From Mesorhizobium wenxiniae (GTDB taxonomy: Bacteria; Pseudomonadota; Alphaproteobacteria; Rhizobiales; Rhizobiaceae): a stretch of DNA of 64,000 bases. The stretch spans positions 1 through 64,000 of the forward strand of contig NZ_NPKH01000023.1 of the NCBI RefSeq assembly GCF_002284535.1. Direction: 5' to 3'. The notes under the pieces were generated by a model that saw nothing but the letters and a program-made list of their open reading frames with translations, had not been told where the DNA came from and did not search any database. This document shows positions 40,898-48,440 of this stretch, piece after piece. Each line of letters opens with the position of its first letter. Positions within the stretch are counted from its first letter, which is position 1. A program made the position numbers and the translations under genes.

Positions 40898-41036
40898 GCG
40901 ACGGCAGGGTCTTCCAACAGGCGCATCCTCGGCCTGATCACGCAGACCGATCTGCTGGCCGCAACGGCGCGCGCAAGCTGCAGACAAGCTGCTGGTCGAA
41001 GCGGTAGCGTAGTCGGGCCGCCGGGAAAAATGTTCG

Positions 41037-41061
41037 GGAACCTTTTCTCGGTTAGCCCGTC
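41037..41061 (+). promoter_or_regulatory. ECF-type promoter of the sigma factor gene
   Basis: GGAAC (41037-41041), 16 bases, then CGTC (41058-41061). This is the classic -35/-10 pattern of extracytoplasmic-function sigma factors and is placed just upstream of the ATG at 41111. It would explain autoregulation and argues against the upstream start codon at 41030. The same layout with the same spacing is found at 41809. Confidence 0.5.
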
Positions 41062-41110
41062 CAATGTTTCGATCGGAGGATTTGCTTCCGGTCAGGAGAT
41101 TGGGCTCGCG

Positions 41111-41791
41111 ATGAGGAAACCGCTCACGGCTGCGACCGTCATGCCCGCCGCATCTGGCGAGATGCAGCTTGTCAGCCGCGCCCTGGCACGCGAGGGCGGA
41201 GCCTTCCGCACGATTATCAAGACGCACAACCAGCGGCTCTATCGTATCGCCCGCAGCGTCGTCCGCAACGACAGCGAGGCTGAGGACATCGTGCAGGAGG
41301 CCTATGTCAGGGCCTTTGCCCAGCTCGGGGATTTTCGCGGCGAATCCTCTCTCGCCACATGGCTGTCGCGCATCGTCATCAATGAGGCGCTTGGGCGTTT
41401 GCGCAAAAGGCGGCGAACGGTAGCGATGCCGCAAAGTCTACAAGCCGAAATCATCAAGTTTCCCCTTAATCCCAGCGACGATCCGGAGCGGACGATGGCG
41501 CAACGGCAGATCCTCGAGCTCGTCGAACGGGCGACCGATCGCCTTCCCGATGTCTACCGGACAGTATTCGTGGCGCGGGTGATCGAGGGTCTCAGCATAG
41601 ACGAGACCGCAGCATTGCTTGATGTGCGGCCCGAAACCGTCAAGACCCGGCTGCACCGCGCCCGCGCCCTCGTCCGCAAGGCGCTGGACGATCAGATCGG
41701 CCCGGTGCTGCTCGATGCCTTCCCCTTCGCCGGCCGCCGGTGTGAACGGCTGACCGCCGCGGTGATGCAGCGGCTTGGCTTTAGAGACTGA
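41111..41791 (+). CDS. ECF-family RNA polymerase sigma factor
   Basis: A 226-residue sigma factor. Region 2 is RTIIKTHNQRLYRIARSVVR, ending DIVQEAYVRAFAQLGDFRG and then SSLATWLSRIVINEALGRLR. Region 4 is LPDVYRTVFVARVIEGLSID, TAALLDVRPETVKTRLHRAR. It has a C-terminal tail of about 35 residues beyond region 4. No anti-sigma gene is adjacent. I place the start at ATG 41111, after a promoter-like motif and AGGAGA. The longer start at 41030 would place the promoter inside the gene. Downstream are DUF4142 and cupredoxin genes. Confidence 0.88.
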   Translation: MRKPLTAATVMPAASGEMQLVSRALAREGGAFRTIIKTHNQRLYRIARSVVRNDSEAEDIVQEAYVRAFAQLGDFRGESSLATWLSRIVINEALGRLRKRRRTVAMPQSLQAEIIKFPLNPSDDPERTMAQRQILELVERATDRLPDVYRTVFVARVIEGLSIDETAALLDVRPETVKTRLHRARALVRKALDDQIGPVLLDAFPFAGRRCERLTAAVMQRLGFRD

Positions 41792-41808
41792 TTTTTCCCG
41801 AATTCCCG

Positions 41809-41833
41809 GGAACGTTTGCCCCCGCCCGGCATC
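41809..41833 (+). promoter_or_regulatory. ECF-type promoter of the DUF4142-cupredoxin pair
   Basis: GGAAC (41809-41813), 16 bases, then CATC (41830-41833), 58 bp before the DUF4142 start. It matches the motif ahead of the sigma gene in order and spacing, and both continue with CAAT. The -10 differs by one base from CGTC. Confidence 0.45.
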
Positions 41834-41890
41834 CAATCATCGTCAACTGGAAATGCCCGGAGCCATTCGCATCCGGCGAAGGAGAACGTC

Positions 41891-42415
41891 ATGCTTATTC
41901 GATCGACCACCGCACTGGCAGCGCTTTTCCTGCTCAGCACAGCAATGTTGGCGCAAGCCTCCGATAAGCCGAGCGACCCGCAGATCGCCCACATCGCCTA
42001 CACAGCCGGCGTGCTTGACGTCGAGGCGGCCATGCAAGCGCTGAAGAAATCGAAAAACAAAGAGATTCTCGACTTCGCCAAAGACATGGTGCGAGACCAT
42101 GAAGCCGTAAACAAACAAGCGCTTGACCTGGTCAAGAAGCTCAACGTGACGCCAGAGGACAACGCCACCAGCAAGGCGCTGACCAAGGCGGCGGACGAGG
42201 AACGGGCGAAGCTCGCCAAGCTCGACGGCGCCGCGTTCGACAAGGCCTATGTTGACAACGAGGTCGCCTATCACAAGCAGGTCAACGGCGCGCTCGAAAC
42301 CCTGCTGATCCCCTCGGCCGAGAATGCCGAACTGAAGAGCCTGCTGGAGACCGGCCTGAAGCTATTCCAGGGCCATGAACAGCATGCCGAACATGTCGCC
42401 GGCATGCTGAAATGA
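41891..42415 (+). CDS. DUF4142 periplasmic protein
   Basis: A 174-residue protein with a signal peptide (MLIRSTTALAALFLLSTAML, cleavage near AQA-SD). The helical DUF4142/ferritin-like domain has QIAHIAYTAGVLDVEAAMQA, ILDFAKDMVRDHEAVNKQAL, VAYHKQVNGALETLLIPSAE and a final HEQHAEHVAGM. Histidine and acidic residues are spaced as in ferritin-like bundles. The ATG at 41891 follows GAAGGAGAACGTC. It overlaps the cupredoxin gene by four bases (ATGA), so the two work together, possibly in periplasmic metal or oxidative-stress handling. Confidence 0.87.
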   Translation: MLIRSTTALAALFLLSTAMLAQASDKPSDPQIAHIAYTAGVLDVEAAMQALKKSKNKEILDFAKDMVRDHEAVNKQALDLVKKLNVTPEDNATSKALTKAADEERAKLAKLDGAAFDKAYVDNEVAYHKQVNGALETLLIPSAENAELKSLLETGLKLFQGHEQHAEHVAGMLK

Positions 42416-42741
42416 GTACAGCACCGACGGTGTCGAAACGGCATCTGTGGATTGCAATGGCGCTAACTATTGCTGCCGCATCTGCCAAGGCCGAAACGAT
42501 TGAGGTGACGATCGAGAAGCTGGTGTTTTCGCCCGCAAGCATCGAGGCGAAGGTCGGCGACACTATCGAGTGGGTCAACAAAGACGTGTTCGCCCACACG
42601 GCGACCGTCACAGGCGGCTGGGAGGTGATGATCCCGCCGAAGACATCGGCGAGCCTGACGCTGAAGAGGGCAGGTTCGTTCGATTATTTCTGCCGCTTCC
42701 ACCCGAACATGAAAGGCCAAATGACGGTGACGTCGCCCTAG
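42412..42741 (+). CDS. Periplasmic cupredoxin (type 1 copper protein)
   Basis: A 109-residue protein with a signal peptide and a plastocyanin/azurin-like fold. The copper ligands are His62 (VFAHTATV), Cys94, His97 and Met100 (YFCRFHPNMKG). It would carry electrons or bind copper in the periplasm. It is translationally coupled to the DUF4142 gene and is followed by an 11-bp hairpin at 42755. Confidence 0.92.
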   Translation: MSTAPTVSKRHLWIAMALTIAAASAKAETIEVTIEKLVFSPASIEAKVGDTIEWVNKDVFAHTATVTGGWEVMIPPKTSASLTLKRAGSFDYFCRFHPNMKGQMTVTSP

Positions 42742-42754
42742 CCAAGCCAGCAGA

Positions 42755-42780
42755 GACCGCCCTGCACGCGCAGGGCGGTC
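42755..42780 (+). other. Hairpin after the cupredoxin gene
   Basis: GACCGCCCTGC (42755-42765) and GCAGGGCGGTC (42770-42780) form a perfect 11-bp stem with the tetraloop ACGC, 13 bp after the stop. No T-run follows, so it may work as a factor-dependent or weak terminator, or as mRNA protection. Confidence 0.6.
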
Positions 42781-43248
42781 GGGCGGCATCAAGCCGCCTG
42801 GTAGCGAGGCGCCGGCTCGCCGGTCTGCGTCGCGGCGAACAGGGTAGCGCGAACAGGGTGGCGCGGGCAGCGTCGTAGGCTTCCCACAGCGCGCGGTCTG
42901 GTAGAGGTCCGCCAGGATGCCAACGACCGGCGAACGAAACATGCTGTGCTGACGCCACTCGGAAAAGCGATACCAGCAGGCATATCGTGTCGGTCGAGGC
43001 CAACCGGCGCTTCGAGGCGATTTTGGGGCGGCCGCGGCCGAAAAGCTGAGGAGCCTCGCCGACGATGTCGCCTCGCAGGACTTTCCCGACGCCTATGTTT
43101 CGAAGCCGGCGAGCAGCACCGAATCGTCGGAGCGATAGAGCACCGCGCATCCTTTGGGACGCGCCACGGACGGTGCGGTCCAGTCTTTCTACGACCAGCG
43201 ACCGCCGCTCGAATGCAGGCGGACGACAATCTGTGCTAAAGTAGCCCT
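42781..43248. other. Degenerate stretch, probable gene remnants
   Basis: No intact gene. On the minus strand three short pieces in different frames read naturally in sequence: FRSPVVGILADLYQTAR, LWEAYDAARATLFA and FAATQTGEPAPRYQAA with a stop at about 42789. This is suggestive of a small decayed gene at 42789-42945. On the plus strand a piece at about 43015-43137 (LRSLADDVASQDFPDAYVSK) ends at a stop and may be a second remnant. Neither is recognised. Confidence 0.4.
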
Positions 43249-43638
43249 ATGAAAGCATGGCTGGAAGCGGCAAAGAGCCGGGCGCGCGACATCAAGCTTG
43301 ATGTCGTCGCCCTGTGGTTCGCCGCACGCGATCCTCGGGTGCCCTGGTCCGCGAAACTCGTGGCGGGGATGGTGGCCGCCTGTGCGCTTTCCCCAATCGA
43401 CCTGATCCCGGATTTCGTTCCGGTGCTCGGCTATCTTGACGACCTGATCATCGTACCGCTCGGCGTAATCCTGGCGATAAGGCTTGTTCCGCCGCCGCTG
43501 ATGGACGAGTTTCGAGCGCAGGCTGCCGCGCTCGAAACACGTCCGCAAAGCAGGACGGGAATGTTCTTTATCGTGGCGCTCTGGCTGGCTTTGGCAGCTT
43601 TGCTGATCTGGGCCTTTTGGCCCACCCACGCCAGATAG
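43249..43638 (+). CDS. YkvA/DUF1232 membrane protein
   Basis: A 129-residue protein. The DUF1232 motif is VPWSAKLVAGMVAACALSPI then DLIPDFVPVLGYLDDLIIVP (about 31-70). A second hydrophobic helix near the C-terminus is GMFFIVALWLALAALLIWAF. These are small membrane proteins of unknown function. The ATG has only a weak ribosome site. It is convergent with the transporter gene at 43690. Confidence 0.87.
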   Translation: MKAWLEAAKSRARDIKLDVVALWFAARDPRVPWSAKLVAGMVAACALSPIDLIPDFVPVLGYLDDLIIVPLGVILAIRLVPPPLMDEFRAQAAALETRPQSRTGMFFIVALWLALAALLIWAFWPTHAR

Positions 43639-43689
43639 TCCGGAGGCTTGCTTGCACTTGAAACCGCCCTTGCCTGCTGCCCCGGCGGC

Positions 43690-44916
43690 CTAAAACCCAA
43701 GCGCCAGCCACGCAGTCCCAGCAAGCAGCGTGATCAGCGTCAGCGGCAGTCCGACCCTGAAGAAGGCTCCGAAAGACAGCGCCTTGCCGGCGGCGCGCGC
43801 CTGCTCAGCGACAATCAAATTGGCGATCGAGCCGAGCAGCGTGAAATTGCCGGCCAGAGTCGAGCTCATGGCGACGACCAGCCAGGCGCGCTCGGGGCTC
43901 TCCAGGCCGGGTATGAACGGCCGCAGCGCAAGCACGGCCGGAACGTTGCTCATGATGTTGGACAGCACTGCGGTGAAGCCGGACAGCCGCCAGACATCGT
44001 CCAGCCCGAGGTCCTTTGCCGAGGCGATGATCTCGGGGGTGAGAAGCGCCTTCTCGGCGCCGGCGACGACGATGAAAAGGCCGGCGAACATGAACAGCAG
44101 CGGCCCGTCTATCTCGCGGTAGATGCGCGCCGGCTTGATAGCGCGGGTCACAAGAAGGATGGCGCCGCCGATCAGTGCGGCCTTGGCAACCGGAACGCCG
44201 GCAAAGAAGGCGATTGCCAGTCCGATGCAGACGACCACGGCCTTGAGCACCTGTCCCGGCAGCATGCGGCCGCGATAGACCTCGGGGCTGAGCTCGGTCT
44301 TGCGCGCAAATTCGGCGCGATAGACGATGCGCACGATGACGACGACGGCGACGAGGCCAAACAGCGCGACCGGCGCCAGGGCCGCCGAGAAGGCCGGATA
44401 GGAAATCCCCGACAGCGCGCCGATGACCATGTTCTGCGGGTTTCCGGTGATGGTGGCGACGCTGCCGCAATTCGACGCCGTGGCGGTGGCGATCAGATAG
44501 GGAATTGGGTTGCGGTTGATGACCCGGGTGACGTGGACGACGATCGGCGCCATGACCAGGCAGATCGCGTCGTTGACCAGGAACGCTGACAGGACGCCGG
44601 TCAGCAGCGTCACCATCAGCAGCAGCATAAACGGCGCATGTGCGTGCTCGATGGCAACGGCGCCGAGTGCGCGAAAGGCGCCCGATACCTTCAGATGCGC
44701 GACGACGATCATCATGCCGAGCAGCAGCGTGATGGTGTCGAAATTGATGGCGCGGTACGCGTCCTCCAGGCTGAGCGCGCCGATGGCGATCATCGCCGCA
44801 CCGCCGAGCAGCGCAACGCCTGCCCGGTCAAGGCGTAAGCCGGGGATCCTGCCGATGGCAACGCCGGCATAGGTCAGGATCAGGATCAGCAGTGCCGCCG
44901 CACCCATCAATGTCAT
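43690..44916 (-). CDS. ArsB/NhaD-like ion transporter (IT superfamily)
   Basis: A 408-residue membrane protein with about eleven helices. It has the IT-superfamily patterns FDTITLLLGMMIVVAHLKVS, SAFLVNDAICLVMAPIVV, TASNCGSVATITGNPQNMVI and, in the second half, VLSNIMSNVPAVLALRPFI. Relatives are arsenite, Na+/H+ or dicarboxylate transporters; SNxGSxATxTGNPQN is close to the ArsB/P-protein group. The ion is not certain. I start at ATG 44916, where homologous sequence begins; a longer frame to 44991 exists. No arsenic regulator is adjacent. Confidence 0.82.
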   Translation of the reverse strand: MTLMGAAALLILILTYAGVAIGRIPGLRLDRAGVALLGGAAMIAIGALSLEDAYRAINFDTITLLLGMMIVVAHLKVSGAFRALGAVAIEHAHAPFMLLLMVTLLTGVLSAFLVNDAICLVMAPIVVHVTRVINRNPIPYLIATATASNCGSVATITGNPQNMVIGALSGISYPAFSAALAPVALFGLVAVVVIVRIVYRAEFARKTELSPEVYRGRMLPGQVLKAVVVCIGLAIAFFAGVPVAKAALIGGAILLVTRAIKPARIYREIDGPLLFMFAGLFIVVAGAEKALLTPEIIASAKDLGLDDVWRLSGFTAVLSNIMSNVPAVLALRPFIPGLESPERAWLVVAMSSTLAGNFTLLGSIANLIVAEQARAAGKALSFGAFFRVGLPLTLITLLAGTAWLALGF

Positions 44917-45159
44917 TCGTGGGAAAGCCCCGTTCAGATCCGCCCTGCCCTGCCGGCCGGCGCAAGCTATGATTCCTGCCGCCATACTCACCCGAGCTCA
45001 ATCCGATCGGGCAAGCCCTGGCAATATCAAACATTGATGCGACGCGCACAGCGTAGAACCATCGAAGAGACTGGCGCACCATCGGCCAACTCATCCAGAC
45101 AATCACACCAGCAGATTTTCTGGTAAAACGCTGGGTATGCTTCCGTCGAAGATGAAGGT

Positions 45160-45381
45160 TTAGAAGAAGCCCAGGCTCATTGAAATCGTGGCTCGATCAT
45201 GGCGAGGATAGAGACTGTCCCCACCTTTGGGCCGGCCGACCAGCAAAGCGAAGAACGCGCCTTCGGCATGGCAAGGCGAGCGCTGAACACCCGACTGACG
45301 CTGGAACAAGCAGCCGATTGCGGAGTTGAAACGGCGGTAGAGGTTTGCCGGAATGAGTTCCACTCCCGTGCTGCGATACAT
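45160..45381 (-). pseudogene. Possible 3' remnant of an outer-membrane barrel gene
   Basis: The minus-strand frame ends SLYPRHDRATISMSLGFF with a C-terminal Phe and alternating polar and hydrophobic residues. This is like the last strand and beta-signal of outer-membrane barrel proteins. Upstream sequence in the frame is not barrel-like, so at most a fragment remains. Low confidence. Confidence 0.25.
45303..45327 (+). promoter_or_regulatory. Possible stress-sigma promoter upstream of the NRAMP gene
   Basis: GGAAC (45303-45307), 17 bases, then GTT (45325-45327), 124 bp before the NRAMP start. The spacing matches that of the other motifs at 41-48 kb. Alone it could be chance. Confidence 0.35.
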
Positions 45382-45450
45382 CTATTGGGTAATTGTTCTC
45401 GACGTTTCGGTCGTGCTTACTCCTTACGCTCTTAGCGCGGCGTGGCTGCA

Positions 45451-46743
45451 ATGACGCAGCGCGATCCTAACGCCACTTCACCACAGGAAGACAAGAAAGA
45501 CGGCATAGGACGAGCACTTGGACTCGGCCTTATCACCGGCGCTGCTGACGACGACTGCTCGGCCATCGGTACCTATGCGAGTGCCGGCGCGCGCTTTGGC
45601 CCAGACCTGCTTTGGACCGCTCCTGTAACGCTGCCGATGATGTACACTGTCGTGTATCTCTCGTCGAAGCTTGGACAGGTTTCGGGCCGCGGCCTCTTTC
45701 ATGCGATCAAGGACTTCTACCCACGGTGGCTGCTCTGGGCTGTTCTTGTGGGCGTGCTGATCGGCAACACGATCGAAGCAGCCGCCGATCTCGGCGGCAT
45801 GGCTGCATCCATCAACATCTTCCTTCCTGTTCCGATCCCCCTCATTGTGATCGTAGTCGCGGCCGCGATCTTTGCTCTCCAGCTTTGGGGCTCCTACACG
45901 CTCATTCGTAACATCTTTCGCTGGCTCGCGCTGGCCCTGCTTGCCTATGTCGGCTCAGCCATCATGGCGAAGCCGGATGCGGCAGCCGTGCTGTGGGGCA
46001 CCCTTGTTCCGAAGATCGAGTTCAGCCGCGAGTTCCTGTCCATCCTGGTGGCCATCATCGGCACCACCCTTTCAGCGTATCTCTATACCTGGCAGTCGAA
46101 TGAGGAGGTGGAGGAAGAGATTGCCGAGGGGAGAACGACGCTGAAGGAGCGCAAGGGTGCCACGGACGGTGAACTGCGCCGCTCCCGCCGCGATATCCTG
46201 ATCGGCATGATTTTTTCCAATCTCATCATGTACTTCATCATCCTGTCGACAGGGTCTACGCTCTATGAAGCCGGCGAGCACGACGTAGAGACCGCCGCTC
46301 AAGCAGCCGAAGCTCTCAAGCCGCTCGCTGGTGGAGCCGCTGGCGTACTGTTCGCTGCCGGCGTGATCGGGGTCGGGTTCCTTGCCGTTCCGGTCATGAC
46401 GACAGGTGCGGCATACGATCTGGCGCAGGCAGTTGGATGGAAGCACAGTCTCCATGCCAAGCCGCGTGAGGCGCCAAAGTTCTACATCGCGATCGGCGCC
46501 TTCACGCTGATTGCTGTCGGCCTGAATTTCCTGGGTTTCAACCCGATTAAGGCGCTCGTCTGGTCCGGCATCGTGCAGGGCTTTTCTACGCCGCCACTGC
46601 TTCTTCTTATCATGCTAATGACGAACAACCCCCGGATCATGGGAGACAAGGTCAACAGCCGCACCACCAACGCTCTGGGATGGGCTACTACGATCGCAAT
46701 TTTTTCCGCCTCTTTAGGGCTGGTAGCGACCTGGTTTATCTAG
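45451..46743 (+). CDS. NRAMP-family transporter with variant metal motif
   Basis: A 430-residue protein with about eleven helices. The TM1 region reads GLITGAADDDCSAIGTYASA, where canonical NRAMP transporters have DPGN. The TM6 region is GVLFAAGVIGVGFLAVPVMT, without the usual MPH. So the ligands for Mn2+/Fe2+ are altered, and the substrate may not be manganese. A charged cytosolic loop (EVEEEIAEGRTTLKERKG) lies mid-protein. GTG 45442 is an alternative start. It stands alone; the sigma-like motif at 45303 may drive it. Confidence 0.85.
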   Translation: MTQRDPNATSPQEDKKDGIGRALGLGLITGAADDDCSAIGTYASAGARFGPDLLWTAPVTLPMMYTVVYLSSKLGQVSGRGLFHAIKDFYPRWLLWAVLVGVLIGNTIEAAADLGGMAASINIFLPVPIPLIVIVVAAAIFALQLWGSYTLIRNIFRWLALALLAYVGSAIMAKPDAAAVLWGTLVPKIEFSREFLSILVAIIGTTLSAYLYTWQSNEEVEEEIAEGRTTLKERKGATDGELRRSRRDILIGMIFSNLIMYFIILSTGSTLYEAGEHDVETAAQAAEALKPLAGGAAGVLFAAGVIGVGFLAVPVMTTGAAYDLAQAVGWKHSLHAKPREAPKFYIAIGAFTLIAVGLNFLGFNPIKALVWSGIVQGFSTPPLLLLIMLMTNNPRIMGDKVNSRTTNALGWATTIAIFSASLGLVATWFI

Positions 46744-46814
46744 GTCACCATGACGCTCGTGCCATACCCCGGCAATCGAGCTCACTTTCCATGAAGGATT
46801 CGGTGCGCACATCT

Positions 46815-47027
46815 CTACCGCGATCCTGGCGGGGTCGTGGCCAAGTGCGCGTGCTTCTGGAAGATCGCAATCTTGTCGGGATAGGTAATCCGGATTTCGC
46901 GTCCGCATCCGTCGCACTTGTAATGGGAAACGACCTGAAACCAGCTGCCGTTCTTGATGACGGTGAAGTTGCACTGCGGGCAGTGGAAAGTCAGGCCAAC
47001 AGAGAACAGGCTGGGAGAGAGAGACAT
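46815..47027 (-). CDS. Small zinc-ribbon protein A
   Basis: A 70-residue protein with CPQC (about 16-19) and CDGC (about 39-42), a four-cysteine zinc ribbon. The tail REIRITYPDKIAIFQKHAHL is conserved with the paralogue at 50667 (KVRITYPQKLAIFEKHKLL). Probably nucleic-acid or protein binding; function unknown. The ATG follows AGAGAGA. It is the last of a run of small minus-strand genes. Confidence 0.75.
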   Translation of the reverse strand: MSLSPSLFSVGLTFHCPQCNFTVIKNGSWFQVVSHYKCDGCGREIRITYPDKIAIFQKHAHLATTPPGSR

Positions 47028-47063
47028 TGCACTTCACATTGTGGAGAGTTTTGAGGCGGCTTG

Positions 47064-47264
47064 TTAGTCCAGCGTCTCCACGACGAAGGATGCGGCAATC
47101 AAATCGTCGGCATCGATTCTGCCCTTGCCGTCCTCCATGACGGCTGCGACTTTTCCAAAGATCTTCAGTTCATCCTCGGTAATCCGGGCGCCGCGCATCC
47201 TCTCATTGAGGTCGGCCACGCGCATTCGCAGCGCCTGGGACGCTCCAATCTCACGGTTCGACAT
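47064..47264 (-). CDS. Small hypothetical protein
   Basis: A 66-residue helical protein: NREIGASQALRMRVADLNER, ITEDELKIFGKVAAVMEDG and a C-terminal DADDLIAASFVVETLD. I do not recognise a family. ATG 47264 is chosen because GGGAGGAA lies upstream. It is between the zinc-ribbon gene and the DUF1236 gene on the same strand. A hairpin at 47294 precedes it. Confidence 0.6.
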   Translation of the reverse strand: MSNREIGASQALRMRVADLNERMRGARITEDELKIFGKVAAVMEDGKGRIDADDLIAASFVVETLD

Positions 47265-47293
47265 AATGATCACATTCCTCCCTTGCTGGCTTC

Positions 47294-47318
47294 CCACCGC
47301 ACCTTTCGGCACGGCGGG
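47294..47318. repeat. Dispersed hairpin, copy 1
   Basis: CCCACCG and CGGCGGG around ACCTTTCGGCA. Twenty-two bases from 47297 to 47318 are identical to a stretch at 48694-48715. No T-run here, so it is not a terminator at this site. It sits between the DUF1236 stop and the 66-residue gene. Confidence 0.7.
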
Positions 47319-47339
47319 CTGTCCTCCCAGTCGCTTTGG

Positions 47340-47639
47340 TCATTCGATGATTTTGATGATCTTGCGTGTACCAGGGTCAACGACAACGGTCCGGTTGTCG
47401 ACGACCACGTAGCGGTATTCGGTGTCAGGAACTTCATGAAGCTCGACCGTCTCGGGCAGAGTTGAGCCGATATTGAGCTCCACTCCAGGGATTTTCACTG
47501 AGGCGAGCGGCTGCTTCTTCACATACTCTCTGATGACCGTCTCCTGTTCAGGCGCGATAACAACGTCCTGAGCGGCAGCGGCACCGATACCTGCCAGCAG
47601 CAGAAACCCCGCGGCTGCAGTGGAAAGACGCATTCTCAT
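47340..47639 (-). CDS. DUF1236 periplasmic protein
   Basis: A 99-residue protein with signal peptide (STAAAGFLLLAGIGAAAAQ, cleavage near AAA-QD). The DUF1236 domain is EQETVIREYVKKQPLASVKI then STLPETVELHEVPD, YRYVVVDNRTVVVDPGTRKI. These are short periplasmic proteins common in rhizobia, of unknown function and often stress-linked. The start follows AAAGGAGGCACTT. A GGAAC-N17-GTT motif 64 bp upstream suggests general-stress sigma control. Confidence 0.88.
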   Translation of the reverse strand: MRMRLSTAAAGFLLLAGIGAAAAQDVVIAPEQETVIREYVKKQPLASVKIPGVELNIGSTLPETVELHEVPDTEYRYVVVDNRTVVVDPGTRKIIKIIE

Positions 47640-47702
47640 AAGTGCCTCCTTTATACGAGCTCTGTTGCGCTGAACGGCATCGTCTTCGCGCCAGCCTCAC
47701 CA

Positions 47703-47727
47703 AACCTCGGGCAGCTGCAAACGTTCC
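47703..47727 (-). promoter_or_regulatory. Stress-sigma-like promoter of the DUF1236 gene
   Basis: On the minus strand GGAAC (47727-47723), 17 bases, then GTT (47705-47703). EcfG-type general-stress promoters of alphaproteobacteria have GGAAC and GTT at this spacing. The position upstream of the DUF1236 start is suitable. Confidence 0.5.
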
Positions 47728-47808
47728 TTACCTGGGCTTCGGTCTGATAGGAGACAGGACCTAAGTCTCACCTGTTTTCGCGTAATAGCCCCTGACATTG
47801 CGCCACCC

Positions 47809-47833
47809 GGAACTGCGGCTGCTCGTAGTAGTT
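47809..47833 (+). promoter_or_regulatory. Stress-sigma-like promoter of the 30-residue gene
   Basis: GGAAC (47809-47813), 17 bases, then GTT (47831-47833), 29 bp before the start of the tiny membrane-protein gene. Same layout as the divergent DUF1236 promoter. Confidence 0.5.
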
Positions 47834-47862
47834 GCTCGCCGTGAGTTCACGGGAGGAGTCCA

Positions 47863-47955
47863 ATGGAGAATAGCGTCCACCAAGCCCGCTGGTTGCTCGC
47901 TCCGGTCTTCGCCGTCTCCATCGCGTTCCTCGCGATTGGAATGGTCGTTAGCTAG
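47863..47955 (+). CDS. 30-residue single-helix membrane protein
   Basis: ATG 47863 follows GGGAGGAGTCCA, a strong ribosome site. The peptide MENSVHQARW is followed by a single transmembrane helix of about 18 residues and ends in VVS. It is below usual gene-calling size. The ribosome site, helix and promoter-like motif together make it a credible gene. No family recognised. Confidence 0.55.
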   Translation: MENSVHQARWLLAPVFAVSIAFLAIGMVVS

Positions 47956-48030
47956 GGGACAATCGGACTGTGACGATTGGACCGAAGAACGAAATTGAGA
48001 TCTGCGCAGCTAAGTCCCTTCCTGCGCTGA

Positions 48031-48070
48031 TAAAGGACCACCCGCCATTCCTCGATTTGGCGGGTGGTCC
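48031..48070 (-). terminator. Terminator downstream of the broken receiver gene
   Basis: GGACCACCCGCC (48035-48046) and GGCGGGTGGTCC (48059-48070) form a perfect 12-bp stem around 12 bases. On the minus strand TTTA follows. It ends minus-strand transcription about 90 bp beyond the receiver remnant. Confidence 0.75.
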
Positions 48071-48162
48071 GAGCGAGCGCGACTGAGGCGTCCTCGTCGC
48101 TGGAGCCCAGCACCGAGGCGGGCGCAGCTCTTCCTCACCCCGGAGATGCCTGATGTGGAGCC

Positions 48163-48440
48163 TCATGCCGGGGCACAGCGCGGTTCGTCGCGTATGGCAC
48201 TATAAATTAAGAAAGGGATATTACGGGCCACGAGTTCTTCAGCAACCGAAGAGCTGATGCAGTCCTGCAAGAGCACGTCCAGGATGACGACGTCAGGCTT
48301 AACAAGGGCCAAAATTTGTCGTGCACACGATTGCAACTTGGCTCTGAGGCCACCGCAAAGCCAGCCTCTCTGAGTGACGTCTCGATATTCGATGACGATC
48401 ATCGGCTCGTCCTCAAAGATGAGCGCTAGAGGCTTCTCAT
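48163..48440 (-). pseudogene. CheY-like receiver with compensating frameshifts
   Basis: The minus strand encodes LALIFEDEPMIVIE, then in the +1 frame IETSLREAGFAVASE, then back in the first frame LQSCARQILALVKPDVVILD followed by VLLQD and IPFLIYSAIRDEP. Together these are a typical rhizobial single-domain response-regulator receiver of about 120 residues (acidic pocket EDE, phospho-acceptor Asp in VILDV). A strong start site (AAGGAGGAC-ATG at 48440) is itself out of frame. So at least two, probably three, frame changes are present and the gene is not functional as read. Confidence 0.7.

Noticed and set aside
41030..41110. Upstream start codon of the ECF sigma gene
   Set aside because: It has a poor ribosome site, and an ECF-type promoter motif lies downstream of it, inside that extension.
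39701..41434. A 577-codon minus-strand frame across metC and the sigma gene
   Set aside because: It covers two well-recognised plus-strand genes and a promoter region, with composition typical of antisense GC-rich frames.
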